Of a stretch of 64,000 nt of DNA, positions 34,198 to 43,547 are shown piece by piece. A program made the position numbers and the translations under genes. The stretch is from positions 62,001-126,000 of the forward strand of contig NZ_CP102173.1 in the NCBI RefSeq assembly GCF_024584515.1, read 5' to 3'. Numbering within the stretch: the first letter of the stretch is position 1; the number at the start of each line of letters is the position of its first letter. The notes below the pieces were generated by a model. The model was not told the origin of the DNA and searched no databases. It saw only the letters and a program-made list of their open reading frames with translations. The DNA comes from Aeromicrobium wangtongii (GTDB lineage: Bacteria > Actinomycetota > Actinomycetes > Propionibacteriales > Nocardioidaceae).

Positions 34198-35244
34198 ATG
34201 ACAGGGGAACTTTTGTCCAGAGCGACGCTCGGTCTGCAGAGCCTTGCGGAGATGGCGCACCTGCTCGCGCAGGCTCATCAGCTCGACGGCCTCATCGAGA
34301 TGGCCGCCGAGCATGCTCGCACCGCGTTGGGGGCGGCCAGCATCTCGATCAGTCGTTTCGTGCCCGAGGACGACGTCATCAAGACGATCATCAACGTGGG
34401 CGACCTGGCTCCGCACGAGGTGCGGTGGCCGCAGGACGAGACGTACTCCCTCGTCGGCTACAAGCGGCTGTTCTCGACGCTGCACGAGCGGCAGAGCTGG
34501 ATCGACAGCATCGACGACCCCGAGTGCGAGGCGCGGGAGCTCGAGCTGCTGCACCGTCTCGGCAAGGGTTCGTGCCTGGTGACGTCGATCGTGGTCGACG
34601 GCCGTCCGTGGGGTGAGTTCTTCGCGACCCGGCACGTGGGCGCTGCAGTGTTCAGCCAGGACGCCATCGCGTACGCCGAGGTGCTGGCGGCGATCCTCGC
34701 CTCGGCCGTGGCCCGCGCGATCCGCGAGGCGGCGCTGGAGGATCTGGCATCGCGCGACCCCCTGACTGGCCTGTTGAACCGGCGGGCCCTGGACGACCGT
34801 GCCGCGCAGGTGTTCGACCTGGGGGAGCAGGCGTCTCGTCAGGTCGTCATCGTGGCGGTCGACATCGACGGCCTCAAACAGGTCAATGACTCGCAGGGAC
34901 ACGCCCAGGGGGACGCGGTCATCCGGCACACGGCTGCTGCGCTGATGTCCGCCTTCGAGCCGGTGCAGTCCAACCTGGTCGCCCGGGTCGGCGGTGACGA
35001 GTTCACGGTGCTGGTGTGGGACGGCGACGCGGAGCTGGTCGAGAAGACCGTCAACACCGTCTGCGAGACCGTGGACGCCAGCGATCTCGGCATCGGTCTG
35101 TCGGCTGGTCTGGCCGCCGCGGTACTCACCCCGGAGTCGTCGCTGACCGTCACCGAGATGTTCGCCGCGGCCGACCGCGCGCAGTACGTCGCCAAGCGCA
35201 CCCAGTCGTGCGTTGCCGTGATCGCCGACGACGTCAGCGCCTGA
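34198..35244 (+). CDS. GAF-GGDEF diguanylate cyclase
   Basis: A 348-residue cytosolic sensor enzyme. The GAF domain (about 20-165) is followed by a GGDEF domain (about 185-345) with an intact RVGGDEFTVLV active site, preceded by DPLTGLLNRRALDD, so c-di-GMP synthesis is expected. No clear RxxD inhibitory site precedes GGDEF. No EAL domain is present. I chose ATG 34198 because AGGGGA precedes it; the frame opens at 34153. It lies upstream of an exopolysaccharide locus, a typical c-di-GMP target, but separated by 2 kb. The 3' end overlaps the convergent VanZ-like gene. Confidence 0.88.
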   Translation: MTGELLSRATLGLQSLAEMAHLLAQAHQLDGLIEMAAEHARTALGAASISISRFVPEDDVIKTIINVGDLAPHEVRWPQDETYSLVGYKRLFSTLHERQSWIDSIDDPECEARELELLHRLGKGSCLVTSIVVDGRPWGEFFATRHVGAAVFSQDAIAYAEVLAAILASAVARAIREAALEDLASRDPLTGLLNRRALDDRAAQVFDLGEQASRQVVIVAVDIDGLKQVNDSQGHAQGDAVIRHTAAALMSAFEPVQSNLVARVGGDEFTVLVWDGDAELVEKTVNTVCETVDASDLGIGLSAGLAAAVLTPESSLTVTEMFAAADRAQYVAKRTQSCVAVIADDVSA

Positions 35245-35656
35245 GCGCCGGGACCCGTCGGCGTGCAGCAACGACCAGCAGGGCACCCACCGCGCCGCCG
35301 GCGGTGTTGGCGATGACGTCGTTGACGCTGGCCACCCGGTCGGGGCGCAGGACGTCCTGCAGCACCTCGATCGTGGCGGACACGCAGAACGCGACTGCGG
35401 TGGCCTGCCACCACCCCCAGTCGGTCCGCCACAGCAGGATCAGGATCCCCAGCGGGACGAACAGCGCGATATTGGCCGTAAACTCGATCAGGTGATAGCC
35501 CTGACCCGGGTCGAGGCCCACCTGACGCAGGGCCCACGCGACTGGCGCGATGTCGGTGACGGCGACGTTGCGGTCGACCCGGGTCGGCCACAGGCCGATC
35601 AGCGCGAGCGCGAGAGCGTAGGCGCCCGCGACCAGGATGATCCAGCGGGCGCGCAT
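35234..35656 (-). CDS. VanZ-like family membrane protein
   Basis: A 140-residue protein with four hydrophobic helices and VanZ-family landmarks: N-terminal short helix, HLIEFTANIALFVPLGILI, the TIEVLQDVLRPDRVASVNDVIANTAGGAVGA signature and a basic C-terminus. VanZ of enterococci affects teicoplanin resistance, but most homologues have no known role, so resistance should not be inferred. The frame is open much further upstream as an artefact; ATG 35656 starts the recognisable domain. Confidence 0.85.
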   Translation of the reverse strand: MRARWIILVAGAYALALALIGLWPTRVDRNVAVTDIAPVAWALRQVGLDPGQGYHLIEFTANIALFVPLGILILLWRTDWGWWQATAVAFCVSATIEVLQDVLRPDRVASVNDVIANTAGGAVGALLVVAARRRVPALRR

Positions 35657-35758
35657 CCATCGATCGTAGTGACGCCGCGCCGCAACGGTGAGCTGACTGC
35701 ATGTCGCGTTCGACACGCCGGCAGGACGGTCACCGCTCAAGACCATTAGGATCGCCGG

Positions 35759-36664
35759 GTGAGTCCCCTCCTGCAACGCGTTCTTCTGGCCGTCTTCGTG
35801 GTTGTCGACATCTTCTTGATCGTGGGGGCCATCCGGCACGTCAACAGCACGCCGCCCTCCACCGATCTGCCGGCGGCGGCGCCGGCCGGTGCGACGCCGC
35901 CCCCCGCGACGAGCGCGACGCCTGAGTCCGAGCCCGCGACGCAGCTGGCCTACAACTTCGAGGCCGCCGAGGCGGTGTCGTTGTCGGTGGCCAACGACGG
36001 CACCATCGTCTACGGCACCCGCGGACGCTGCAGCGATCCCGAGGCGAGAGTCCAGGTCTCCACCAACGGTGGGGCGGAGTTCGATCCCGCCAAGACCGGC
36101 CTGACGACCGTCCTGGCCGTGCGCGCCGCCAGCAAGACGTCCATCGCGATCGTCGGCACCACGGCGGACTGCCAGGTCAAGCAGCTGAATTCGAGCGACG
36201 CCGGCTCCTCGTGGACTGAGTCCGGCAAGGTCGAACTCTGGTATCCCGGGGTGAACCAGACCACGACGGTCGTCACCTCCCGCGGTCAGTCCAAGCCGGG
36301 CGAGGGATGCGTCGTGACCTCGATCAGCCAGGTCACCGCCGAGCAGGGACGCGTCTCCTGCGCCGACGGCTCCTTCTGGGGCTCGGGCGACAGCGGCAAG
36401 ACCTGGGTGCAGCTCGGACGCCTCGACAACGCCCGCGTGGCCACCTTCTTGACACCCAGCGCCGGTTTCGCCCTGGCCCGCTACAACGGCTGCGCGGCCA
36501 ACGCCTTCACGACCAACGACGGCGGCGTCACCTGGACGCCCGGCGGATGCATCTCCGGCGACCCGGCCCGAGCCATCGCCGCGACCGCCAGCCGCTTGGT
36601 CGCCGTCGTCGACGAGGACGTCTACACCAGCGACAACACCGGCACCGTCTGGAAGCAGCCGTAA
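35759..36664 (+). CDS. Membrane-anchored Asp-box (BNR repeat) beta-propeller-like protein
   Basis: A 301-residue extracytoplasmic protein. One N-terminal helix (about 6-26) acts as anchor or uncleaved signal, followed by a Pro/Ala/Thr linker (about 30-62). At least four Asp-box-like motifs follow: SDAGSSWTE, SGDSGKTWVQ, TNDGGVTWTP and a degenerate TSDNTGTVWKQ. Asp boxes cap blades of sialidase- or sortilin-type propellers; catalytic arginines of sialidases are not evident, so a binding or scaffold role is more likely. The start is GTG 35759. Confidence 0.75.
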   Translation: MSPLLQRVLLAVFVVVDIFLIVGAIRHVNSTPPSTDLPAAAPAGATPPPATSATPESEPATQLAYNFEAAEAVSLSVANDGTIVYGTRGRCSDPEARVQVSTNGGAEFDPAKTGLTTVLAVRAASKTSIAIVGTTADCQVKQLNSSDAGSSWTESGKVELWYPGVNQTTTVVTSRGQSKPGEGCVVTSISQVTAEQGRVSCADGSFWGSGDSGKTWVQLGRLDNARVATFLTPSAGFALARYNGCAANAFTTNDGGVTWTPGGCISGDPARAIAATASRLVAVVDEDVYTSDNTGTVWKQP

Positions 36665-36689
36665 CCCCTGCCCGATGAGTCCGGCCCGC

Positions 36690-37081
36690 CCGTCTTGAGC
36701 TTGTCGAAACCCCCTACGGCGGTTGGGGTGCTGACCCAACGCCCGTTGAGCTTGTCGAAACGACCCCACTAAGCTCGCCGGCTCCTCGCCGATTGAACCT
36801 GTCGAAACGACCCGCTGAGCCCGGCTCGCCCGTTGAGCTTGTCGAAACGACCCCGCTGAGTTCGTCGACTTCTCGCCCGTTGAGCCATCGAAACGACCCG
36901 CTGAGCTCGTCGACTTCTCGCCCGTTGAGCCTGTCGAAACGGCCCGCTGAGCTCGCCGGCTCCTCGCCGATTGAGCCTGTCGAAACGACCCGCTGAGCTC
37001 GTCGACTTCTCGCCCGTTGAGCCTGTCGAAACGACCCCGCTGAGCTCGTCGACTTCTCGCCCGTTGAGCCTGTCGAAACGG
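36690..37081. repeat. Array of nine ~46 bp spaced repeats (TTGAGCCTGTCGAAAC family)
   Basis: This is the main content of the 506-base gap 36665-37170. Nine copies of a motif close to TTGAGCCTGTCGAAAC occur near 36695, 36745, 36792, 36832, 36879 (degenerate), 36924, 36970, 37016 and 37063; from 36832 on the spacing is 45-47 bases. The intervals are themselves repeated (CGCTGAGCTCGTCGACTTCT-like), so this is a tandem array of a composite unit, not CRISPR. Related inverted copies occur at 58344 and 58693-58735. Confidence 0.85.
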
Positions 37082-37111
37082 CCTACCCTGCGGTCTGCAA
37101 CCCCAGCAGAC

Positions 37112-37155
37112 AAAAGAGGCCCGACAGCCAGCGAAAATCGCCAGCCCATCGGGCC
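37112..37155 (-). terminator. Terminator of the DUF4012 gene
   Basis: On the minus strand GGCCCGA (37155-37149) pairs with TCGGGCC (37124-37118), with an inner GCTGGCGA/TCGCTGGC stem that includes G-U pairs, then TCTTTTGTC. It starts about 15 bases after the DUF4012 stop. Confidence 0.75.
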
Positions 37156-37170
37156 CCTTGAACCGCTACC

Positions 37171-38967
37171 TCAGCAAGCGCTCTTGACGACGCTGCCCTT
37201 CGTGCCCGGCTTGATCCCCGGGGTGGCCAGCACCCGCGCGTCACCGCGCTGATCCTTGCCGGAGACGACCGTCGCCTCGACGGTCACGGTCTGACCGGGG
37301 TTGATCTGCACCGTCACCAGCCGCACGCCCCGTCCTTCGTGTGTTCCTGGGAACGTCGCGACTTCTTCCTTGTCGATCGTGACGTCGGTGACCTTGCCGC
37401 CGTTGGGGGCGTAGACGTACACGTTCATCAGCATCGAGCCGGCCGGTGCGCCGAACCCGGGCCCGCGGATCGACTCGGGCAGCGTGGCCGAGTCCGCCGG
37501 AGCGGTGGAGCGCAACGTCGTCACCGTGCTGTACGTTTGGGCGCCCGCGTCGGTGCACTTCGACGCCTTCGCCTCGACGTCGTAGTCCAGGTAGTACTGC
37601 ATCTTCGCCCCGGTGGCGTCGTTCAGGTAGAACCCAAGCGTCGACTTGGCCGCCTTGTCGACAGGTAGCTCTCCGGCCACTGCAGTGCCGGAGAGGAGGG
37701 TGCTGATCTCCGACGACTTATCCCATACCTGGACGCGGCGCTCGTTGGTCGCACGAGTCAGTGCCTTGAGTAACGCGTTCGGGTCGCCTTCCCCGGACAG
37801 GACCTTGTCGAAGATCTGCTTGGTGGCCGACGCGAAAAAGGCGTCCTGGGCAGCGCCGCCATCGCGGAGGTCCGGGTAGGCGACGTAGACCCCATTGAGC
37901 AACACGTCGACCGCATTGTCCGCGGTCAGCGTTGTGCCGTCGGCAAGGGTGACGGGGCCGAGACCCTTGAGCACATACGACAGTGTCACGGGGTCAAGCG
38001 ACAGCACGCCGTCCACGTCGATGTTCTTCTCGCGTTTGATGATCTCGGCACCGATGGAAGCGGCCCGCGGAAAGTCCGGGGTGAAGTTGATGTCCCGAAA
38101 GTCGGTGACCAGCTTGGTGTCGAAGAGCTCGGTCTCCTCGTCGGAGATGTCAGTTGCGTCGTAGTCCAGGCTGCCCATGGATCCGCCCGAGCCCTGCTCA
38201 CCCAGCTTGATCTTGCCGTTGTCGATGTTGAGCACTGCGTAGGCGCCGGGGAGTCCGCCGGTCGCGCGAATTTCGGCGTTGTTCTGGAACAGCAAGAGGT
38301 AGGTGTGCTTGCCGCTGAGCATCTGCGGGACGACTTCCGACGCGGTTGTCGCTCGCTTCGAGATCTCGGAGGCGTGCGACAGTTTGTCCTGAACGTCCTT
38401 GACGGGGCCCTGGAGGGAACCCATCAGCGCGGAGGTGTTGATCCTGTCGACCTCGCCGGACGCCGCGGTGATGACCTTGCCGGCCTTCGCGACGTTGGGC
38501 CCGATTCCAGCGATGGCGTCGACGTTGATCGCGCCGCCCTGTGGGTTAAATGTCTTGCCGTTGAACTGGTCCGCGATGTCTACGAGCGGAGGAAGTCCTG
38601 TGTCGGCGACCTGCTTGAGCGACGAGGTGACGGTGCGGACGGCGTCGACGTTCTTGCCGAGCACCGGCAGCTTCGAGGCGGCCGAGAACACGAAGCTGCC
38701 AAGCGTCGAGTCGGCGCTGCCGATATTGGTCTGCAGCGATGTCAGCGACCGCGCTGCGGCCGGCTGATCGCCGGATTCGAGCGCGGTCTGCAGCCCGCTG
38801 GCATTCGTCGCGGCCCCGTCGATGTCGCCCTTGGCCGACGCGAGCTGGGTGAAGGTGAAGATGCCAAGCCCAGCCAGCGCGACGACGGCGACCGCCAGCA
38901 GGCCCAGCAGGGTGGTGTTGCGCTTCTTTTTGTTGTTGGTGTGGCGCGCGTGCTGCGAGTCGGTCAC
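37171..38967 (-). CDS. DUF4012 domain-containing membrane-anchored protein
   Basis: A 598-residue protein with a basic cytosolic N-terminus (KKKRN), one transmembrane helix (about 20-42) and a large extracellular part: an Ala/Ser-rich helical region (about 45-215), then the DUF4012 domain (about 220-520) with HTYLLLFQNNAEIRATGGLPGAYAVL. A C-terminal beta domain ends in KSAC. DUF4012 proteins recur in actinobacterial exopolysaccharide and capsule loci, so a role in polymer attachment or assembly is plausible, by analogy only. It is the last gene of the minus-strand block and has its own terminator. Confidence 0.85.
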   Translation of the reverse strand: MTDSQHARHTNNKKKRNTTLLGLLAVAVVALAGLGIFTFTQLASAKGDIDGAATNASGLQTALESGDQPAAARSLTSLQTNIGSADSTLGSFVFSAASKLPVLGKNVDAVRTVTSSLKQVADTGLPPLVDIADQFNGKTFNPQGGAINVDAIAGIGPNVAKAGKVITAASGEVDRINTSALMGSLQGPVKDVQDKLSHASEISKRATTASEVVPQMLSGKHTYLLLFQNNAEIRATGGLPGAYAVLNIDNGKIKLGEQGSGGSMGSLDYDATDISDEETELFDTKLVTDFRDINFTPDFPRAASIGAEIIKREKNIDVDGVLSLDPVTLSYVLKGLGPVTLADGTTLTADNAVDVLLNGVYVAYPDLRDGGAAQDAFFASATKQIFDKVLSGEGDPNALLKALTRATNERRVQVWDKSSEISTLLSGTAVAGELPVDKAAKSTLGFYLNDATGAKMQYYLDYDVEAKASKCTDAGAQTYSTVTTLRSTAPADSATLPESIRGPGFGAPAGSMLMNVYVYAPNGGKVTDVTIDKEEVATFPGTHEGRGVRLVTVQINPGQTVTVEATVVSGKDQRGDARVLATPGIKPGTKGSVVKSAC

Positions 38968-39005
38968 CGTCTCACTTTCCCTCGAAATTCATGCAGTAAA
39001 AACAA

Positions 39006-39035
39006 AAGTGGGGCTGCCGGATGGCAGCCCCACTT
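39006..39035 (-). terminator. Terminator of the small secreted-protein gene
   Basis: Perfect 13 bp stem AAGTGGGGCTGCC with loop ATCC (minus strand), followed on the minus strand by TTTTGTTTTTAC, a canonical U-tract. It lies 26 bases past the stop of the gene at 39061. Confidence 0.9.
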
Positions 39036-39060
39036 CGGGTAACGAACAAAGGAGCGTTCG

Positions 39061-39507
39061 CTACTTCTTCTTCACCTTCAGCTTCGCCTTGCCCTTGCTG
39101 CCCTTAAAGACCGATCCCGTCCAAGGCTTGAACTCGTACTTGATGGTCTTGATCTTGGTCTTGCCCTTCTTGAAGCCCTTCAGCTTCGGGGCCGGGAACT
39201 TGATGTTGGCCTTGCCGTTAACGACCTTGAACCAGTAAACCTTGCCGTTGAAGGTCACCTTCATCTTGCCGCTGACCCTGGCGTTGCCGGCTCCGACGTC
39301 GAGCTTGAGGCGAACCGTGCTAGTGGAGGGGGCCGGTGTAGGGATGACTGGAATGACTCCCGGAGGAGTGGGCGGAATGCCCGGGATCGACGGCGCGGTC
39401 GGAACCGTTCCGGGGTACGGGTCTGCTGCTGACGCGCCACTGACCAGGGCCCCCGAGCCGAGAACCAAGGCGACCGACGCGAAAAGCGCAATCACAATCT
39501 TTTTCAT
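39061..39507 (-). CDS. Small secreted basic protein with proline-rich linker
   Basis: A 148-residue protein with a signal peptide (MKKIVIALFASVALVLGSGA, cleavage near SGASA-AD), a Pro-rich linker (about 30-60), and a beta-rich basic domain (about 63-148) of KVTFNGKVYWFKVVNGKANIKF-like strands ending in LKVKKK. It may bind an anionic surface polymer; this is inference from charge. I chose ATG 39507 with AAGGGA upstream over the earlier in-frame codon. It has its own terminator, and a CRP-type palindrome lies about 210 bases upstream. Confidence 0.75.
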   Translation of the reverse strand: MKKIVIALFASVALVLGSGALVSGASAADPYPGTVPTAPSIPGIPPTPPGVIPVIPTPAPSTSTVRLKLDVGAGNARVSGKMKVTFNGKVYWFKVVNGKANIKFPAPKLKGFKKGKTKIKTIKYEFKPWTGSVFKGSKGKAKLKVKKK

Positions 39508-39718
39508 GGGTTTTCCCTTGTCCTGGCAGTTGCGTGCCATTCATTGAAGACTTTGTAGTAGAGAACTACGGGGCCCAGCCTAGGGGACGAATAGGGGACA
39601 TAGGTCCCAGATGATAGAAGTTTCACGCGTGCGAAACATGCTGTCCGTCACCCAACACGTTTCGAGCTCGACAGCCGCTGCGATACCAGTGAGCCCAGGC
39701 CCGTCGCGAATTATTGAG

Positions 39719-39734
39719 TGTGATTGGAATCACA
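39719..39734. promoter_or_regulatory. Candidate CRP/GlxR-type operator 1
   Basis: TGTGATTGGAATCACA fits TGTGA-N6-TCACA exactly, the consensus of CRP/GlxR-type regulators, and is a perfect palindrome apart from the centre. It lies immediately after the BY-kinase stop, upstream of the secreted-protein gene on the minus strand. Confidence 0.5.
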
Positions 39735-41129
39735 TCATGCGACAGGGCTGGTATCCCGAGGATTGGACTCTTCGGGTGCATACCCGTATCCATACCCGTA
39801 CCCATATCCGTCGCCACCACGAGCCGGCGTCATGTTGAAGATGACTCCTGCAGGGCTCGCCCCAACGGATTCCAACCGGTCGACGGCCAGTGCGAGCTGG
39901 TCGGTTGTGGTCTTCCCATGCCGGACAACTAGCAGTGCACCGTCGGCCTGTGCCGCCAGCAACGCTCCATCGGTAACCGGTAGCAGTGGCGGGGCGTCGA
40001 TGAGCACGACGTCATAGCGAGCCCGTAGCGACGTGATGAGAGAAGCCATGGAGGTGGATTTCAACAGTTCGGCCGGGTTGGGCGGTGTCGAACCGCTCGT
40101 CAGGACGTCCAACCCCTCGCGGGCGGTCGTCTGAATGGCGTCCTCGAGCGGGAGCTTGCCAATTAGCACCGTTGTGAGACCGACGGCTGGCTCGAGTCGC
40201 AGGTACTCGCTGATCTTCGGACGACGAAGGTCGCCCTCCACGAGCGCGACCTTCTCACCGCCCTCCGCCAAGGCAAGCGCCAAGTTCACGGCCGTGGTGG
40301 TCTTCCCTTCCCCGGGCAGAGAGCTGGTGATGACGAAGACCTTGTGGTCGGCGTCGGGATCGATGAATTGCAAGTTCGTCCGTAGTACGCGAAATGCCTC
40401 CGCGCGTGGTGCGTACGTGTCCAAGCTGGAGATGAGCGGGGTGTCGACGGCCGCAGCGTCGTAGCTGATCGCGCCGATAATGGGCGCCGGCACGAGGGAC
40501 TCGAGTTGACGCGTGGACTTGATGGTTGTGTCCAGGGTCTCGCGAAGAACCGCCACTCCGGCACCCAGAATTAACCCGAGGATGAGACCCAATCCAATAT
40601 TGCGCACGGGTTGGGGGGAGATCGGAGCGGTTGACTCCGAGGCGGGGTCAACAACGGTCGCCTTGATCGTAGCCTGATCCTTGCCGGGGGGGGTCTCCAA
40701 CTCAGCAACATAGGCCACGAATTCGTCGGATACCGCCGCGGCAAGGAGCCGAGCACGCTTCGGATCAGGGTCGTTAACTCGCACCGTCAGGATCACGGTG
40801 TCTAGCTTCGTGCTAGCCGAGATTTGGCTCGCGAGCTCCCCAGGTGTCTCATCGAGCTGCAGTCGATCCACCACTCGGCGCGCGATCTCTCTGCCTGTGA
40901 GGAGGTCCGCATAGGATTTCACACGCTGTAGCGAAAACTGGCCACCCTGATTCGCCGCCTGCGCATCATCTGTCGATCCCTGGGTGGAGACGAACATTCG
41001 AGCAGAGGACGCATACTGTGGGGTTTCCCGCAAAGTGACTGCGGCCGCCAGCGCGACCGCAATTAAACTAAACACGGCGACGAGTTTCCACTGCGCCCGA
41101 AGAACCCTGAAATAGTCACGCAGGTCCAC
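39735..41129 (-). CDS. Polysaccharide co-polymerase / bacterial tyrosine kinase (Wzz-BY-kinase)
   Basis: A 464-residue fused chain-length regulator and tyrosine autokinase. The Wzz domain (about 1-190) is bounded by two transmembrane helices (about 14-34 and 168-190). The cytosolic kinase (about 225-430) has Walker A SSLPGEGKTTTAVN, Walker A' VALVEGDLRRP and Walker B YDVVLIDAPPLLPVTD. The tail GYGYGYGYGYAPEE is the autophosphorylated Tyr cluster. I chose GTG 41129, with GGAG 5 bases upstream, over TTG 41144. It controls polymer length in the Wzx/Wzy pathway; no cognate tyrosine phosphatase is in the window. Confidence 0.9.
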   Translation of the reverse strand: MDLRDYFRVLRAQWKLVAVFSLIAVALAAAVTLRETPQYASSARMFVSTQGSTDDAQAANQGGQFSLQRVKSYADLLTGREIARRVVDRLQLDETPGELASQISASTKLDTVILTVRVNDPDPKRARLLAAAVSDEFVAYVAELETPPGKDQATIKATVVDPASESTAPISPQPVRNIGLGLILGLILGAGVAVLRETLDTTIKSTRQLESLVPAPIIGAISYDAAAVDTPLISSLDTYAPRAEAFRVLRTNLQFIDPDADHKVFVITSSLPGEGKTTTAVNLALALAEGGEKVALVEGDLRRPKISEYLRLEPAVGLTTVLIGKLPLEDAIQTTAREGLDVLTSGSTPPNPAELLKSTSMASLITSLRARYDVVLIDAPPLLPVTDGALLAAQADGALLVVRHGKTTTDQLALAVDRLESVGASPAGVIFNMTPARGGDGYGYGYGYGYAPEESNPRDTSPVA

Positions 41130-41408
41130 AGTTGCTCCGTTCAAGAGGTTTGCCTGTCAGCCAAGGCGCACTGAGTCTAGCCACGGCTGCCGGTTCGGGA
41201 CTCTCGGAGTCGAGGTAAGGAAATGCCCTGAGGCGTTTCTCGGGTAGCTATTCGAGTCATGGGGCGAGTGGCGCCGTGGGTGCCAACGAGCTTTTGTGGG
41301 GCTGGTAGGGACATTCCGAAACGCGCCGACCAATGCCACCATTTATCCTCATGGTCGGGGTTATGGCCGGAGAATCTGTCAGTTCCCGTGGCGCATCATT
41401 TGGCAGTC

Positions 41409-42398
41409 CTACTGGCGCAACTCGTCGGCGTGCGCCCGGTACCAATCAACTGTGGATCGAAGCCCTTCTTCCAGCGAGATCCTCGCGGCCCATCCAGACT
41501 CGCCAAGCTTATGAACATCTAGCAGTTTCTGGGGAGTGCCGTCCGGTTTGGAGGAGTCCCACCGCGTCTTTCCGGTGTATCCCACGACGTTCGCGATTAT
41601 GTCGGCGATCTCCTTGATCGTGACATCGCTGCCAGTGCCTACGTTTACCTGCTGCGGCCCATCGTAGTGTTCGAGCAGGTGGAGAACTGCCGACGCCAGG
41701 TCATCGACGTGGAGGAACTCTCTGCGCGGTGACCCAGTTCCCCAATTCGTCACTGAGTCGGAGCCATTGCGGGTGGCCTCGTCGTACCGGCGTATCAGTG
41801 CTGGCAGGACGTGGGAGCCGTGCGGCGAGAAGTTGTCGTTGGGACCGTAAAGGTTGGTTGGCATAGCACTGATCCATGGCAGGCCGTACTGGCGCCGAAC
41901 CGCTTGGACATGCATGATTCCCGCGATCTTTGCGATTGCATAGGCGTCATTGGTGCTTTCGAGGTGCCCCGTTAGGAGCGAGTCTTCATCAATTGGCTGC
42001 TTCGCAAACTTCGGATAGATGCACGAAGAACCCAGGAAGATCAAGCGTTTGACGCCGTGCTCGCGTGCAGCGTCAAGCACGTTGACTTGGATACGAATGT
42101 TGTCGCTCAAAAAGTCAACCGGATATGTGCTGTTGGCCATAATCCCGCCCACTTTGGCCGCGGCGAGAGCCAAGTAAGTCGGCCTGACCTTTTTTACATA
42201 GGCAAAGACGGCGTCGCGGTCTTTGAGGTCCAGCTCAGACGAGGTTTGCCCCACAATATTGGTGAAACCTTCGGCCTCAAGCTTGCGAACGATCGCGGAC
42301 CCCACTAAGCCGCGGTGACCAGCGACGTAGAAGGTGGCGGACCTGTCCAGCTCTGTCGGTGTGAAGTCGGTGTCCCCGTCTGTACTCGAACGTGTCAT
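41409..42398 (-). CDS. fcl: GDP-L-fucose synthase
   Basis: A 329-residue short-chain dehydrogenase (epimerase/reductase) making GDP-L-fucose from GDP-4-keto-6-deoxymannose. It has the Rossmann start [19 protein letters not shown], the catalytic Ser within [14 protein letters not shown] and YAIAK (Tyr-x-x-x-Lys). The start at ATG 42398 overlaps the gmd stop (ATGA), so the two-step pathway is translationally coupled. The 279 bases from here to the BY-kinase gene contain no gene that I can support. Confidence 0.94.
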   Translation of the reverse strand: MTRSSTDGDTDFTPTELDRSATFYVAGHRGLVGSAIVRKLEAEGFTNIVGQTSSELDLKDRDAVFAYVKKVRPTYLALAAAKVGGIMANSTYPVDFLSDNIRIQVNVLDAAREHGVKRLIFLGSSCIYPKFAKQPIDEDSLLTGHLESTNDAYAIAKIAGIMHVQAVRRQYGLPWISAMPTNLYGPNDNFSPHGSHVLPALIRRYDEATRNGSDSVTNWGTGSPRREFLHVDDLASAVLHLLEHYDGPQQVNVGTGSDVTIKEIADIIANVVGYTGKTRWDSSKPDGTPQKLLDVHKLGESGWAARISLEEGLRSTVDWYRAHADELRQ

Positions 42399-43426
42399 TT
42401 GGTGCTCCACGACTCGAGCTTGACGTCGTCAATCCACGCTTGTCCCGCGTGGGACAGAGCTTCGAGGTCGGCATCCACCATTAGTTTGGCAAGCTCGCGG
42501 CCATCTACGGTTGCCTTCCACCCGAGTTTCTCCGCCGCCTTGGATGGGTCGCCGATGAGCGCGTCCACTTCGGTGGGCCGCAGGTATCGCTCGTCGAACC
42601 GCACGTGTTCTTCCCAGTCGAGTCCCGCGTGACTGAATGAGATTTCGAGAAACTCGCGAACCGTGATTCCTACGCCGGTTGCCAGCACGAAGTCCTCAGG
42701 CTCGTCAGTCTGCAGCATTCGCCACATGCCCTCGACATACTCGGCTGCATAGCCCCAGTCGCGTACCGCGTCGAGGTTTCCCATAAACAGTTCCTTCTGT
42801 TTACCGGCCTTGATCGCAGCCACTGCACGGGTGATCTTCCTGGTCACAAACGTCTCGCCGCGGCGCGGCGACTCGTGGTTGAACAGGATGCCATTGACAG
42901 CAAACAGGCCGTAGGCCTCGCGGTAGTTCTTCGTAATCCAGTAGCTGTACAGCTTGGCCGCCGCATACGGAGACCGGGGGTAGAAGGGGGTGTCCTCGTT
43001 CTGGGGCGGTGGGGTGGCACCGTAAAGCTCGGATGAGGATGCTTGGTAAAAGCGCGGCTGGATGCCGGCGAGACGCACTGCCTCGAGTAGACGGATTGTG
43101 CCAGTGCCAGTGGTGTCCGCTGTGTGTTCCGGTTCGTCAAATGAAACCCGGACGTGGGACTGGGCCGCCAAGTTATAGACCTCATCGGGCTTGATCTCGT
43201 TGAGCAGAGTCACGAGGCGAACTCCGTCGCTAAGATCGCCGTAATGCAGAGTCAGTTTGACCCCAGTGTCATGGGGGTCTTCGTAGAGGTGATCGATTCG
43301 TGCAGTGTTGAACGTCGATGCGCGACGGATCAGACCGTGCACTTCGTATCCCTTGTTGAGCAGCAATTCTGCGAGGTATGAACCGTCTTGGCCGGTGATA
43401 CCTGTGATGAATGCGGTTTTAGTCAT
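42395..43426 (-). CDS. gmd: GDP-mannose 4,6-dehydratase
   Basis: A 343-residue SDR enzyme that makes GDP-4-keto-6-deoxy-D-mannose. Rossmann motif [34 protein letters not shown], catalytic YAAAK within [12 protein letters not shown], and [16 protein letters not shown] are diagnostic. I chose ATG 43426, with GGAAGAG upstream, over TTG 43438. It feeds fcl directly. Confidence 0.95.
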   Translation of the reverse strand: MTKTAFITGITGQDGSYLAELLLNKGYEVHGLIRRASTFNTARIDHLYEDPHDTGVKLTLHYGDLSDGVRLVTLLNEIKPDEVYNLAAQSHVRVSFDEPEHTADTTGTGTIRLLEAVRLAGIQPRFYQASSSELYGATPPPQNEDTPFYPRSPYAAAKLYSYWITKNYREAYGLFAVNGILFNHESPRRGETFVTRKITRAVAAIKAGKQKELFMGNLDAVRDWGYAAEYVEGMWRMLQTDEPEDFVLATGVGITVREFLEISFSHAGLDWEEHVRFDERYLRPTEVDALIGDPSKAAEKLGWKATVDGRELAKLMVDADLEALSHAGQAWIDDVKLESWSTK

Positions 43427-43547
43427 ATACTCTTCCAATTCGTTTCAGTGGCGGGTGCGATTCTGTGCGGGAACCTGCCGGGTTTTCGCGGAGTTCCCTT
43501 GGCGTAACGGCCAGTTGTTCTCGTAGGACGGTTACCTAGCAGCCCTA

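Noticed and set aside
35234..35656. Glycopeptide resistance via VanZ
   Set aside because: A lone VanZ-fold protein without vanHAX or a VanRS pair does not support resistance.
36690..37081. CRISPR array at the periodic repeats
   Set aside because: The intervals between repeats are themselves near-identical, repeats are imperfect and short, and no cas genes are present.
36769..37149. A 126-codon minus-strand protein (repeated FDRLN / AQRARSRR segments)
   Set aside because: It is translation of the tandem repeat array itself, shifting reading frame between units; no start signal or independent support.
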